64,000 bases of DNA from Eunapius fragilis (lineage: Eukaryota > Porifera > Demospongiae > Spongillida > Spongillidae), in contig OY811979.1 in assembly GCA_963681505.1 (NCBI GenBank), positions 634,621 to 698,620 on the forward strand, read 5' to 3'. Shown in pieces: positions 1 to 11,339 of this stretch. The stretch's first letter is position 1; each line of letters starts with the position of its first letter. Under the pieces are notes generated by a model. It worked only from the letters and a program-made list of their open reading frames with translations. It was not told where the DNA came from and searched no databases. A program made the position numbers and the translations under genes.

Positions 1-549
1 GTGTGGATCATGCCGGAGTCATGGAAACCCGGGTTCCAGCTGGTCGCCATCTGCCATTCCCCGCGGAGCCGTGGGTACGTGAGGTTGGACCCCAACAACT
101 TGGAGGGCGCCCCCATCATCGAGCCGAACTATCTCTCAGAGAAGAAGGACGTTAAACAAGCTGTCAAGGCTTTACAACAGCTTAGATCCATCGGACAGTC
201 CGAATCACTAAAACCCTGGCGTCCGAAGGAGGTACGACCAGGAGAGAAAATCAGCAACAAGGAAGGGCTCGAGGCTTACGTGCGCGGGTTGACCTACGGC
301 ATGATGTACCCGGCAGGCACGTGCCGCATGGGGAGCCTGGTCCAGGGGTCCATCGAGAAGTCTCTTTCACCCCCCGTGGTGGACCCGTCAACCTTGAAAG
401 TGTACGGATGCGAACGTCTGAGGGTGATGGATAGCTCTGTCCTTCCCTCCAACCCACACGGCTTCCCGGGAGCAGCAGTACTTGTCGTGGCAATGAAGGG
501 CGCCTGTATGTTGCTGCATGATAGTAAGCAGTTCGGTTTGGGCCTCTGA
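1..549 (+). CDS. GMC-family oxidoreductase, C-terminal part (choline/glucose dehydrogenase-like), 5' end outside window
   Basis: Open frame from the first base to a TGA at 547-549, 182 codons, so the gene starts upstream of the window. Seen: a GMC C-terminal domain with the RGYVRLDP strand, IIEPNYLS, PAGTCRMG and VVDP...LRVMDSSVLPS blocks. The family binds FAD and oxidises alcohols such as choline or glucose. In the usual HPxGT block the His is replaced here (MYPAGT), while a His is present in the later SNPHGFPG block where the second active-site His or Asn normally lies; substrate and activity are therefore uncertain. The gene is convergent with Rab A, whose stop is about 640 bp away. No intron is visible in this piece. 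Confidence 0.88.
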   Translation: MWIMPESWKPGFQLVAICHSPRSRGYVRLDPNNLEGAPIIEPNYLSEKKDVKQAVKALQQLRSIGQSESLKPWRPKEVRPGEKISNKEGLEAYVRGLTYGMMYPAGTCRMGSLVQGSIEKSLSPPVVDPSTLKVYGCERLRVMDSSVLPSNPHGFPGAAVLVVAMKGACMLLHDSKQFGLGL

Positions 550-1190
550 ATGGATCGACAGCTGTGAGCTGTAGCTGTGTAGGTTTAAACTCAGAAGTAT
601 ATTTCGTGCATATTTGAAAATGAATGAAACCTGTACCTATTAGAGCCACCATTTTGACTAAGCTATGGATGCGACAGCGATGTGTTACTAAATTTAGTTA
701 CTAGTGATGTGACGTGAGCAGTCCCGGTAACAATCCTCGGAGGAAAAAAACGTGAGTGAGTGAGTGTGTGTTAAAATTCAAGTCAAACCAAAAAAATTTA
801 CTACATCGCAGGAATCAATGAATCTAGATTTAAATCTTTTTAAAAAATTTTAAATTGCTCCACAAACCAGATTAGAATCTGGTGGCTATACTACGCAGAA
901 GTGGTCTACATTACAGAGCCCAGAGCGCTGGCAGGGGACTGGGAGTGAGTACACTGCTGTGTTCATAATTGGACACACTCTGAGTCTTGAAGCCAACAGC
1001 CCTGACACAGAGACATCTTGCATCAGAAGTAAACAATCCCTCTCACAAGGTCAGTGAAAGCATTCACATGGAAGATGACACACATTTGATAACTTATTAG
1101 ACTGTACAATTGTGCATATCACAAGGAGAAGCTACACACATAATAAATGCTGTGGCCAAGTACCTGACTGACAATAATAATAATAAGTTG
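550..1190. other. Intergenic, convergent 3' ends
   Basis: Spacer between the GMC stop and the stop of Rab A. AT-rich with no open frame, RNA gene or repeat that I recognise. It presumably holds both 3' UTRs; an AATAAA lies at about 1142 on the + strand. Confidence 0.5.
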
Positions 1191-4100
1191 TCAACAACCA
1201 CACCCACCACCTCCGCCTGTCCCTGCATCTCCTTGCTTCTCTTCTACGTGTTTTAATTCAGGCTGAGACTCCTCCCCTTTCTGGCTGGTAGGGTACTGAA
1301 ACACACCACCAGTATAAATCGGCAGCTATCAAAACCCTTACTGCACAGGCAGTATGTTTCAAAAACATACAAATATTAACTGGCACTTCCTAATCAGTAC
1401 AAACCTCAATGGTGAACACAAATAAGCCTGCACTATTAATAGTAATGTGACAGGTCACATGATACACTATTAATAGCACTACTAATTATAGCAATAATTA
1501 CCCAAATGACAAATGGGTAGCAAACAATTTGCTGAGAATGCTGTGTATCTAGAATGTGAATCCAACATGTGCATGCATGGCACATGCCCCAGGTCCCATA
1601 TGCAATGATGATATATGATGTTGTATGATGATATATGATGCTGTACAATGATATATGATGTTGTATGATGATATATGATGTTGTATGATGATATATGATG
1701 TTGTATGATGATATATGATGTTGTATGATGATATATGATGTTGTATGATGATATATGATGTTGTATGATGATATATGATGTTGTATGATGATATATGATG
1801 TTGTATGATGATATATGATGTTGTATGATGATATATGATGTTGTATGATGATATATGATGTTGTATGATGATATATGATGTTGTATGATGATATATGATG
1901 CTGCATGGTGATATGAACAGCAGGTATAGAACATTTTTTTCAATGCAAGGAAATTCACCTTTTTCAGGATAGCTCTGGCTACAGTTTCAAATGCCTACAC
2001 AAAGTAATGACATGGATGTACAATTTATGCATATACAGTGTTGTGTGTGTATGTGTGTATGTGTGTGTATGTGTGTGTATGTGTGTGTATGTGTGTATGT
2101 GTGTGTATTTGTGTGCGTATGTGTGTGTGTGTGTGTGTGTGTGTAGGTAATGCACACTGGTATTCACACACCTCATAAACATTTGTGTCAGATTTGGCAC
2201 TGGTTTCTAGAAAAGGGATCCCTTGACTTGCAGCCAACTGCTGCCCCCTCTCTTTGCTAATAACTCTCCTGGCCTCACAGTCACACTTGTTCCCTACCAA
2301 CAGCCTCTCAACATCCACAGATGCATGCTGTGGGGAGGGAGAGGAGAGAGGAGGGGAGGAGAGGGAGGAGAGAGGGGAGGTAGAGGAGAGAGAAGAGACA
2401 AGGAGAGTGAGGGAGAGGGAGAGAGGAGGAGAGGGAGAGGAGAGGGAGAGGAGAGGAGAGGGAGGAAAAGAGAGGGAGGGAAGAGAGATTGTGGGTGGGT
2501 GATGGTGGGAAGAGTGGTGGTGGGAAGGGTGGAATGGAATGGCAGTGCAGATGTAGAATATTTACCATCTCAATGTTCTGCAACCACTTGGTGATGTTGT
2601 CAAAGGACTTCTGATTGGTGATGTCATACACCAGGAGTATCCCCTGCAGAGAAGACAATATTCTCAGCACACATAAGCACACACACACACATACACACAC
2701 GCACACATACACATACACACACACACACACATACACACACATATGCTGAGATAACCAGCTACTAACCATAGCTCCCCTGTAGTAGGAAGTGGTTATGGTG
2801 TGAAATCTTTCCTGCCCAGCAGTGTCCCTGAGGTGAGGGAGAATGAGGGGGTGGGGGTGGAGGGGGAGGGGGGGGGGAGGAAGGAGGTGTGTGTTGGAAA
2901 AAGATATGGCATGACAATGGATAGTGACAAGATAAGTAGGCGTGACCAGGTAGGCGTGACCAAGTGGGTGTGGCCATGTGGGTAAAATGACAAATGACAA
3001 ACGGTGTGATGGTTGAGTGAGGAGAGGAGGGAGAGAGGTGTGGAGAGGGAGAGGGGAAAGGGGGAGGGACATAGGGAAAGGATGGAACATAGTGAACATG
3101 GAATAATGCAGTCCTCTGTCCATTCCTCCACCCATTCCTCCACTTACATCACCTCTGGGTCCCCTGCCCCACTTTACAGACCGGCCCCGCCCCCTCAACT
3201 GGTGTGCCTTACCATATCTGTAACTTTATTCTTTTCCCTTGTAACTCAATTGTCTTGATCTTGAAATCAATCCCTGTGTTGCATATATATCAACATAATC
3301 CACAGGAATACAGCTTACAAAGTTGGCTACATCTTCACACCCCCACATCCTCACACCCCCACATCCTCACATCCCATACCCACATCCTCCCGCCCCTACA
3401 CCCCATGTCCTCACACACCTACATCCTCATACACCCATGTAGCCCACACCTCCACATCCTCACACCCACACCTACATCATCACACCACTACATCCTCACA
3501 CCACTATATCCTCACACCTGCATCCTTACACCCCTATAGCCCATACCCTACACCTCCACACCCTAACCTAACACCTTTAGATGTGTCTTTTGCTAGGAAG
3601 ACACATGAGAAAGCTTTAATTCTTTGCATCTTTAACCCTTTGCATCTTTAACCCTTTGTATCTTTAACCCTTTGCATCTAGACAGATATCAAATTTGCCA
3701 CTCTCTGCTGAACACAGCAAAGAGAGATGTGGCAAGAGGATTGGGTGTAGTATGTCAGGGAAGTGAAGAGGAAGAAACATAGTGGTGGTGTGGGGGAAGG
3801 AGGTAGTAAAACACACCCACCACCACCACCACCAATACACCCACCACCACCACCACCAATACACCCACCACACCACCAATACACCCACCATCAATACTGT
3901 GCTATGCACACACGTCCTCAACCTCTCCACACTCCCTCACCCATTCCACCTCCCCACATCACTACCCTCTACACACTCCCTCACCCATTCCACCTCTCCA
4001 CATCACTACCCTCTACACACTCCCTCACCCATTCCACCTCTCCACACTCCCTCACCCATTCCACCCCTCCACACCACTACCCTCTCACAAAACAGCCAGG

Positions 4101-4319
4101 TCATTGAAAAGCAAGTCTGTCCAAGTGTGTTAACACCTCAAACACTTCAACAGACTAGGTATGTACACACAACCACATATGTATATCCACACCTGGAATA
4201 AATGCGACATGTAATACCACTTTCTGTTAAGACAAACACAATTATCCCCACATACATGTACACACCCTCACAACCACACAAAGCCAACATTCACGCATTC
4301 ACACGAGCGCAACACACAC

Positions 4320-4356
<37 letters not shown>

Positions 4357-4483
4357 TAGTACAGTCACTTATATTATTCACACGCACATGGTATTACAAT
4401 GCGCAACCAATCATATTTCACTCCGATGCTTTTATCTTACATGCGCACAAAATGACTATACATAGAAAAACAGCAGACATATA

Positions 4484-4561
<78 letters not shown>

Positions 4562-4738
4562 TACACAGACACGCACAGCCATCAACACTGGTACCTTACC
4601 GATGGTCGATATGAATGTCGTGTTAAAGGTATCGTCTGCGTAGCGAAACAGCACGCACGTCTTCCCTACACCGCTGTCACCAATCAAAAGCAGTTTGAAC
4701 AGAAGGTCGTACGCTTTCTTCGGTGGTTGAGTCGCCAT
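1191..4738 (-). CDS. Rab A: Rab10-like small GTPase, 211 aa
   Basis: Seven exons: 4600-4738, 3213-3273, 2767-2827, 2566-2643, 2172-2327, 1959-1994, 1191-1295 (636 nt including stop); every junction is GT-AG and phases close. Rab proteins are GTP-switched regulators of vesicle transport, anchored by C-terminal geranylgeranyl groups. All G boxes are canonical: GDSGVGKT (about residues 22-29), switch I FISTIGIDFK, WDTAGQE, GNKCD, ETSAK. The switch II run [14 protein letters not shown] and [10 protein letters not shown] are Rab10 signatures, so this is the most conserved member of the array and the best candidate for the ancestral Rab10/Rab8-type gene. The tail is Gly-rich and ends GCGC, a double-Cys prenylation signal, unlike the CC of vertebrate Rab10. 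Introns 1, 4, 5 and 6 are filled with different simple repeats. Confidence 0.95.
1608..1912. repeat. 20-bp minisatellite in Rab A intron 6
   Basis: About 15 near-perfect copies of a 20-bp unit reading ATATATGATGTTGTATGATG. The open frames it creates on the - strand are repeat artefacts. Confidence 0.95.
2040..2146. repeat. TG/TATG microsatellite in Rab A intron 5
   Basis: Alternating TGTG and TATG steps filling most of the intron between exons 5 and 6. Confidence 0.9.
2331..2500. repeat. GA-rich tract in Rab A intron 4
   Basis: Almost pure purine on the + strand (GAGAGGAGGG-type), so a polypyrimidine tract on the transcribed strand, running up to the exon 5 acceptor. Confidence 0.9.
3310..3560. 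repeat. Degenerate CCTCACACCC repeat in Rab A intron 1
   Basis: Imperfect tandem CACATCCTCACACCCCTA-like units, followed at 3600-3680 by four copies of a CTTTGCATCTTTAACC-like unit. Confidence 0.85.
3810..4085. repeat. (ACC)n stretch and about 50-bp tandem repeat in Rab A intron 1
   Basis: 3810-3895 is CACCACCAATACACC-type sequence. 3925-4085 is an imperfect tandem of a roughly 50-bp unit containing CTCCCTCACCCATTCCACC. Confidence 0.85.
4310..4557. repeat. Two (CA)n microsatellites in Rab A intron 1
   Basis: CA runs at about 4310-4352 and 4488-4557. On the transcribed strand the second is a long (GT)n about 40 nt downstream of the exon 1 donor. Confidence 0.95.
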
Positions 4739-5130
4739 ATTCCTCGTACTCCGTAATTACGTCACAACGCGATTTTGTGCCATACATGTACCGTGCGTGT
4801 GTACATAACACTTATACCGCAATCCCATACATACACATGGATACCGAATACTTTTAAAAGGTGAGAATTTGAACCTGGGTCGATTAAATTATCTTCAACT
4901 GACACGTACAAAAATATATGATAGGTTTGAGCCCCTTTGAAATACCACCACCAAACCAACTTGTGCGCCTTCGATGATGGGGGAGGGAGGAGAGACAGAT
5001 GAATAGCACAAGAGGGGCAATTCTAGCAAGAGGTCTGGGGCAGAGTGAAGATCTGGATTGGTGCGGTAAGTACAGAGGAAGATGAGTGTGTCCATGTGAT
5101 CAGTTATGGTACATGTGGAGTACTCTCACC

Positions 5131-5697
5131 ACCACCTCACTTCCCCACCCACCACCTCACTTCCCCACCCACCACCTCACTTCCCCACCCACCCCTCACT
5201 TCCCCACCCACCACCTCACTTCCCCACACACCACCTCACTTCCCCACACACCACCTCACTTCCCCACCCACCACCTCACTTCCCCACCCACCACCTCACT
5301 TCCCCACACACCACCTCACTTCCCCACACACCACCTCACTTCCCCACCCACCACCTCACTTCCCCACCCACCACCTCACTTCCCCACCCACCACCTCACT
5401 TCCCCACACACCACCTCACTTCCCCACCCACCACCTCACTTCCCCACCCACCACCTCACTTCCCCACCCACCACCTTACTTCCCCACCCACCACCTCACT
5501 TCCCCACCCACCACCTCACTTTCCCACCCACCACCTCACTTTCCCACCCACCACCTCACTTCCCCACCCACCACCTTACTTCCCCACCCACCACCTCACT
5601 TCCCCACCCACCACCTCACTTTCCCACCCACCACCTCACTTCCCCACCCACCACCTTACTTCCCCACCCACCACCTCACTTCCCCACCCACCACCTC
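5131..5697. repeat. 20-bp minisatellite between Rab A and Rab B
   Basis: About 28 copies of CACCTCACTTCCCCACCCAC with sporadic C/T and CC/CA changes. It lies upstream of Rab A and accounts for long artefactual frames on the + strand. Confidence 0.97.
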
Positions 5698-5764
5698 ATC
5701 CTGTCCCTCCAAAGTAGCCATAGAGCATCCTCTTGGGGGTGGGGAAGGAGGGAGGTGTGTGTGC

Positions 5765-5804
<40 letters not shown>

Positions 5805-5951
5805 ATGTAAGCACCAGGTGTCTGGGGAGGTGACCTGTCATTCAATTAGAGTGAATAGTGTTCAAAGATAAGAAGTACAGAGAAGTACTCTTGTCTACCA
5901 ACAGACCACTGATCAGTCTGTATGCAAGGTGCAGACCAAGGTCACACAGAT

Positions 5952-6008
<57 letters not shown>

Positions 6009-6265
6009 CACCATGCACACTCACACACTCATAAGTCTACATACATATATATGTACATGCCAATCCGTGGACATACAGAGGTCATTAAATTGCACAATTA
6101 TAAATAACATGTTTCCATACACATACTCACATACAAACGCACACATATACACACACACATATACACACACATACACACACATACATTGCATACATACATA
6201 CACACATACACACACACATACACACACATACACACATTGCATACATACATACATACATACATACA
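5765..6265. repeat. GT and CA microsatellite cluster
   Basis: (GT)n at 5769-5803, (CA)n at 5951-6005 and a CACA/CATA tract at 6119-6265, all in the spacer downstream of Rab B. Confidence 0.93.
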
Positions 6266-6292
6266 AGACACACAAATAAATTGAGTACTCTT

Positions 6293-7591
6293 CTAACATG
6301 AGCAGGTTTTATCTTTAACCCCTTCGGGGTGGGCTGCTGTCGTAATCACATCCTTGTCCTTCTCTTTGGGGAGACACTCCATCGATTGCTGGGTCATGAA
6401 AAAGGATGATCTTCAACATACCTAATTCCCCATTCATACAAAGGCATTCCTTCACACTGCTCCACCCCTTATCTCCCTGCTCAGTTCCCTTCAACAATGA
6501 TGGTTCACGCCACCCCCACTCCTCCTCCCCACCCCTCTACTTTCTCCCCACCCCTCCCCCTTCTCCCCACCCCTCCCCCTTCTCCCCACCCCTCCCCCTT
6601 CTCCCCACCCCTCCCCTCCCCCTTCTCCCCACCCCTCCCCTCCCCCTTCTCCCCTCCCCCTTCTCCCCGCCCCTTCTCCCTGCCCCTCCCCTTTCTCCCC
6701 GCCCCTTTCCCTTCTCCCTCCCCCTCTCTCCATCCCACCTCTCCTCCCCATCCCCATCCTCTCCTCCCCTCCCTCTCACTACCCCTTCTCCTCCTCCACA
6801 CCCCCTCTCACTCCACCTGCTCACCTTGTTGAGGATCAACGTAGCAAGATGCTCAAACATCTGTGGGAACAAGAAATCTCTCTGTTCCAACCCATTCTCT
6901 CATAAATACCTTTTATTTCTTTTCTCTTTCACTTTACTTATTTAACCTTCCTTGTAGTCTTACCTCTCCCTCCATTCAGAATACCAGGTCCCCATGCCTC
7001 CTTCCCTCTCACCCCTCACCATCCCTCTTTCCTTTACAAAACACATCGCTATGGTGACCAAGTAGCAATCATTACCTCATGGATGCCTATCCTAGTCTTC
7101 GAACTTGTTTCAAAGAAAGACATGCCAAAGCTGTCAGCCAAAGCCTTGCCCTTCTCTTCCGATACCACCCTGCCGTTGTAGCTGTCACACTTGTTGCCCA
7201 CCAGGATCTTCTCCACGTCAGGTGAGGCGTGCTAGGGTGGAGAGTGAGGTGTAGGCATGGAGAAGGTTACATACGGCTGGACTAGGTGGTTGGTAGTTAA
7301 TGTATTCATGTACATTTGAACAAAGGGGGGAGAGGGGGAGGGGGACGAACAACTCACTGCCTTCACGTACTCCAACCATTCCTTCATCTGGTCGAAGGAC
7401 CGTTGGTTGGTGACGTCGTAGACCAGGACAATTCCCTGTAAGGAGGATTAACATAGCCTTTTGAAAAACGCTGGCCATAGCATTCAAGGTCATGCCCCAT
7501 CTAGCTAAGTTGAGTGGTATACAAGCCTACGGTGTGTGGATGTAACAACACATGACATGTGCATTTCACGTCCACAACATGTATGTGCTTG

Positions 7592-7632
<41 letters not shown>

Positions 7633-8198
7633 CTAGTTCTCACTCACCATTGCTCCACGGTAATATGAAGTGGCCAAAGCGCGGAACCTCTCTTGACCTC
7701 CTGTATCCCTGTAGAGTGTGGTGAGGGAGTGAGTGAGTGAGGGTACGTTTGACCACACCCACCAGATGGTCAGCTGGATTCGTTTCCCTCGTACTTCGAT
7801 AATCTTTATTCTAAAGTCAATCGCTGAGCGGGGTAAAAGAAGACATTTGAATACATGGGGGCGGGGCCTTTCTTTGTTAAGCATGCATGCATGACGAACC
7901 CAACCCGCCAGCACTTCGACGGCTGCACGTTAGCTACGAGCCACGCCTTAATAATGGAACGTGGTGGCGTATTAGCTATAGCCCGCCATACGCAGGGTCA
8001 CAGGCATTCGCTTTTTTAAATTTGCAAATCGCGAATGCGGGCACGCGGTTCCCGTACTCAATTCCTACCAATTGTGGCCTTCTCGGTCGATGTGAAAACG
8101 TCGTCTAGATAGCGTTGGAGTATGCATGTCTTCCCTACAGACTGATTGCCTAGTAAGAGTAATTTGAATGAGTAGTCAAAGGTCTTTGGTTTCTCCAT
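6293..8198 (-). CDS. Rab B: diverged Rab-family GTPase, 205 aa
   Basis: Exons 8069-8198, 7763-7823, 7648-7708, 7358-7435, 7076-7231, 6825-6860, 6293-6388 (618 nt). The start is the ATG of [10 protein letters not shown]; the frame stays open upstream, but this Met aligns with the starts of its neighbours. It is the member with the most altered nucleotide-binding motifs: P-loop GNQSVGKT, switch I ends ATIAIDF (Gly to Ala across the exon 1/2 junction), DTGGQE in place of DTAGQE, ETSSK in place of ETSAK; GNKCD is intact. Lys and Thr of the P-loop, the switch I Thr and the catalytic Gln are kept, so GTP binding is plausible with changed kinetics or effectors. Exon 7 gives a 31-residue tail ending CSC. 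Confidence 0.93.
6525..6725. repeat. CCCCTCC polypyrimidine repeat in Rab B intron 6
   Basis: Tandem CCCCTCCCCCTTCTCC-like units. On the transcribed strand this is a G-rich purine tract. Confidence 0.92.
7593..7632. repeat. (CA)n in Rab B intron 3
   Basis: On the transcribed strand this (GT)n begins about 15 nt after the exon 3 donor. Confidence 0.93.
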
Positions 8199-8725
8199 TT
8201 CTCTTGGGCCCGGCCCATAATCTGTTTTTACCCGGATACTACGCCGTTTATGGCCGGCCCTCTTGATCACCTGATGCCCGTATTTTAAAATGAATATTGC
8301 GTATTTTAAAGGATAAACATTTGCTTGAATCAGCATCAAAATCGACGCGGTAATCGTAGTTTAAAAATCATACTATTGTACCAACTTCGAGTCACGAGTG
8401 CGTATATACATGTACAACGTCGATAATCATAAGTTTTACCTGCACACATGCGAGTGCATGCATGCGCCGATGTCCGCAGATCCATTACGATGGTGATTGA
8501 TTTCACTGTCATTCGCAAACTGGCAATGTGGGGGACGGGGGGAGTATTACATCGTGCTCACTCCACTGATCGACATTTTCAGTACATCTTTCGAGCCATT
8601 TGCAACACTGTCAGAATAGAATATTGTGCACATTGGATATACACATAAAAGGATTGTACTATTGATACAGGTCAAAACAAGTGTACGTCAGTGATTATTC
8701 ACTATATATTCTGCACTGAGTTTCT
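8199..8725. other. Spacer between Rab B start and Rab C stop
   Basis: Should contain the Rab B promoter and the Rab C 3' UTR. I see no repeat, RNA gene or further exon. Confidence 0.5.
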
Positions 8726-8838
8726 TTAACACGAGCATTTTTTCCCGCCAGTGGTAGTAGATGTATTATCGTTCATATGTATGGTTTCGTCTTTTGCTGG
8801 CGATTTTCCTCTTGAACCAACCTAGTTATTTAATTATA

Positions 8839-8873
<35 letters not shown>

Positions 8874-10384
8874 CAAACGAATTCATCAGTTATAAATGAT
8901 GCAAAACGTGAAACGAGATACCTTTTTAATAACTGCAGTTGCCAGAAGTTCAAATATCTGTTGGAGTAATATACTGATAAACGTCTGTCCAATTTTTCTC
9001 CATTATCATACTTCTGATGTAGATCAGAAATTTGTTACTTCCTAGCAATCAATGTTAATAGCATTCATTACCCCCCCCCCCCCCCCCCAAAACAATGTTA
9101 ATAGCATTCATTATCCATCAATGTTAATAGCCTTTCCTGCTGCCCACCTTGCTGATGTTTGTGCCTGATTTGGAACTCGTCTCCACGAAAGGTACACCTA
9201 TGCTCTTGGCAAACTCTTGCCCCTCCTCTTCAGTCACATTCCTCTGCACAGCCAGATCACACTTATTCCCAACAAGCACTTTCTCAATGTCGGGTTGAGC
9301 GTACTATATACAGACATAAGCCATTTAGGTGCACATGAAAGGGATGGTTTATAGACATGTGGTTTAGAGCATGTGCTGATCCGAATGCCTGCATACGGTA
9401 TGCAGAAAGACTGTGTTTGCATGCAGGACTAACCGTTTTGATGTGATCCAACCATTCAGACAAGTTTTCAAAAGAAGATCTGTTTGTGACATCATATACA
9501 ACAAGTATTCCCTGCAACATATTAAATATAACTTCAGTTACAAAAGTATGAGAATATGGGAGAAGAAAGAATGGGAGCCTGACACAAGAGGATGAGGATG
9601 TGATGTGGTGTAGAGAAGAAATGTGAACCCGACCCGAGTGTAGGGAGGAAAAAGGTATGGGAACCTGACTCAGTTTACCATTGCTCCTCGATAATAAGAG
9701 ACAGCAATTGTACGGAATCTCTCCTGTCCAGCAGTATCCCTTAATGGGGAATGACAGTAGTATGGGAGTCTTATACATGTAATGATTGTCCAACCATATC
9801 TGTAGTTTGACTCTCTTTCCATCTATTTCAATTGTCTTAATTCTGAAGTCAATTCCTGTATGATAATTGGAAGTGTGATTGCACCTCTCCACCCTCCCCT
9901 CCCCTCACCCCTCCCTCATAGACAAGATACTGCATCAGTCAACAAAACAGAATCCTTTGACAATTACTGACAATTACTGAGTGGCTTCTGTAGAATATGT
10001 CCTTTTCCGCCCCAGTGAAGTGAACAAAGGGATAAGCTACGCCAGCTTCCCTCAACTATGTGTAACTACAAACCGGCACCGCACAGCCTATACCATGCAT
10101 GAAACAGTCACTACATACCCACAAGTCACAACAGAACACACACGCGCTTACAGCCTCCCTTCGATTCCTTCCTCCCCTCCTTCTCTCTCCCTCCCTCCAT
10201 CCCGCTCATATCCCAGACTCAGTCAGCACGTCTCACCACACTCATACATACCAATGGTTGTAATGAACGTCGTGCTAAAGGTATCATCCACGTAACGGAG
10301 GAGCAAGGACGTCTTTCCCACGGCGCTGTTACCTATCAAAAGCAGCTTCACTAGGTAATCGTACGCCGGCGGATGGTTTGCCAT
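8726..10384 (-). CDS. Rab C: Rab-family GTPase, 206 aa
   Basis: Exons 10252-10384, 9795-9855, 9679-9739, 9434-9511, 9148-9303, 8922-8957, 8726-8821 (621 nt). P-loop is GNSAVGKT: the Gly equivalent to Ras position 13 is Ala. Switch [27 protein letters not shown] are canonical; G5 is ETSSK. Exon 5 starts YAQPDIEKV, matching the HAS-x-DVE spacer of A, B and E. The last exon is 96 nt, ends CSC and is rich in Thr, Asp and Asn. Homopolymer runs flank exon 6 (G run 8848-8870, C run 9071-9087), and a short direct duplication containing TGTTAATAGCATTCATTA lies around 9050-9120. Confidence 0.94.
8848..8870. repeat. Poly(G) run in Rab C intron 6
   Basis: More than 20 consecutive G after a T run; a C run of similar length lies at about 9071-9087 in intron 5. 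Confidence 0.9.
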
Positions 10385-11339
10385 TCTCGGTCAGCCCCGC
10401 CCACAAAGAATGATCCGATATTGTCCCAAAGGATATACATACAAGTACATGACATCACGGGGGGCAATGGCTTCATGAATGCTTTGCGTCTAGGGTGTGC
10501 CAATATTTATTTGGTCTAACTCGCTACAGTAGACTAACTGCCGCAAAAATTATCACCTTCGATCGAGGCTATCAGTTGGCCCCTGCATTTAGATGTCGAG
10601 CGCAAAAGTTTTCTCGGAAGAGCGTACTGACTAGTGACAAGCAGCTGCTGAGTCAACATCCATTTATAAAACCCGAAGTCGAAATATTATTAAACGTGTT
10701 CGTATTAAGTTATGTCACTAAATTCCTTGTTGTCAGCTTGGGTTCCAGCTTGTAGAATGTTTGAGCGCAGAATAATCTCAGTAAAATAAATTAATTAATA
10801 AATATATACGGGCTTTGCGTCATGGTACGTTACATGGTGAAAAGAGTAGTAACGATGGTGATATCGAGCGGATACGAATCATACAACAGGTAACCTTCGT
10901 GGTGTATTGATCTATTTCTTCCTTTTTGAAACGCGTATAATAATTGCTAGAACGTCGTAATCGAAGGATGGACGTGTATTCCATTAGTTGTCGAGGCGTA
11001 TGGTGAATCAACACTGCAAAAGAAAAGGTCCTGTCTAGAATTTGGAACACATTTTTTTCAAGTTTTCTAGAATTTAAATTTCTGATAGTTTGAATTGCAC
11101 ATTCCGTTCTAGCACAACCGAGCGCTGAATTTATAATTACTATGGCAAAAGGCAACTTGTTCTGAATACCTTACTTATCGTCTTTCAGAACAAGCGAAAA
11201 AGTTGCCACTTGCCGTATAAATGTATAGCTAATTAAAAATTCAGTACTTTGTTGTGCCGGAGTGAAATCTGCAACCGAAGGTGAGCACGAATGGTTTTGT
11301 AGAATACAAGGCTACGCATCAAAAAACATGTCCCAAATT
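10385..11339. other. Spacer upstream of Rab C
   Basis: Contains the presumed Rab C promoter. A frame of 86 codons at 10495-10755 has no recognisable similarity and I do not call it. AT-rich beyond 10750. Confidence 0.45.

Noticed and set aside
1436..1958. Long - strand frames of Ile/His/Tyr repeats
   Set aside because: They are translations of the 20-bp minisatellite in Rab A intron 6; several frames stay open at once.
5045..5871. Three overlapping + strand frames of 200-260 codons, Pro/His/Thr-rich
   Set aside because: Product of the 20-bp minisatellite; no start context, motif or complexity.
10495..10755. 86-codon + strand frame upstream of Rab C
   Set aside because: No recognisable motif, AT-rich context and no splice or composition support.
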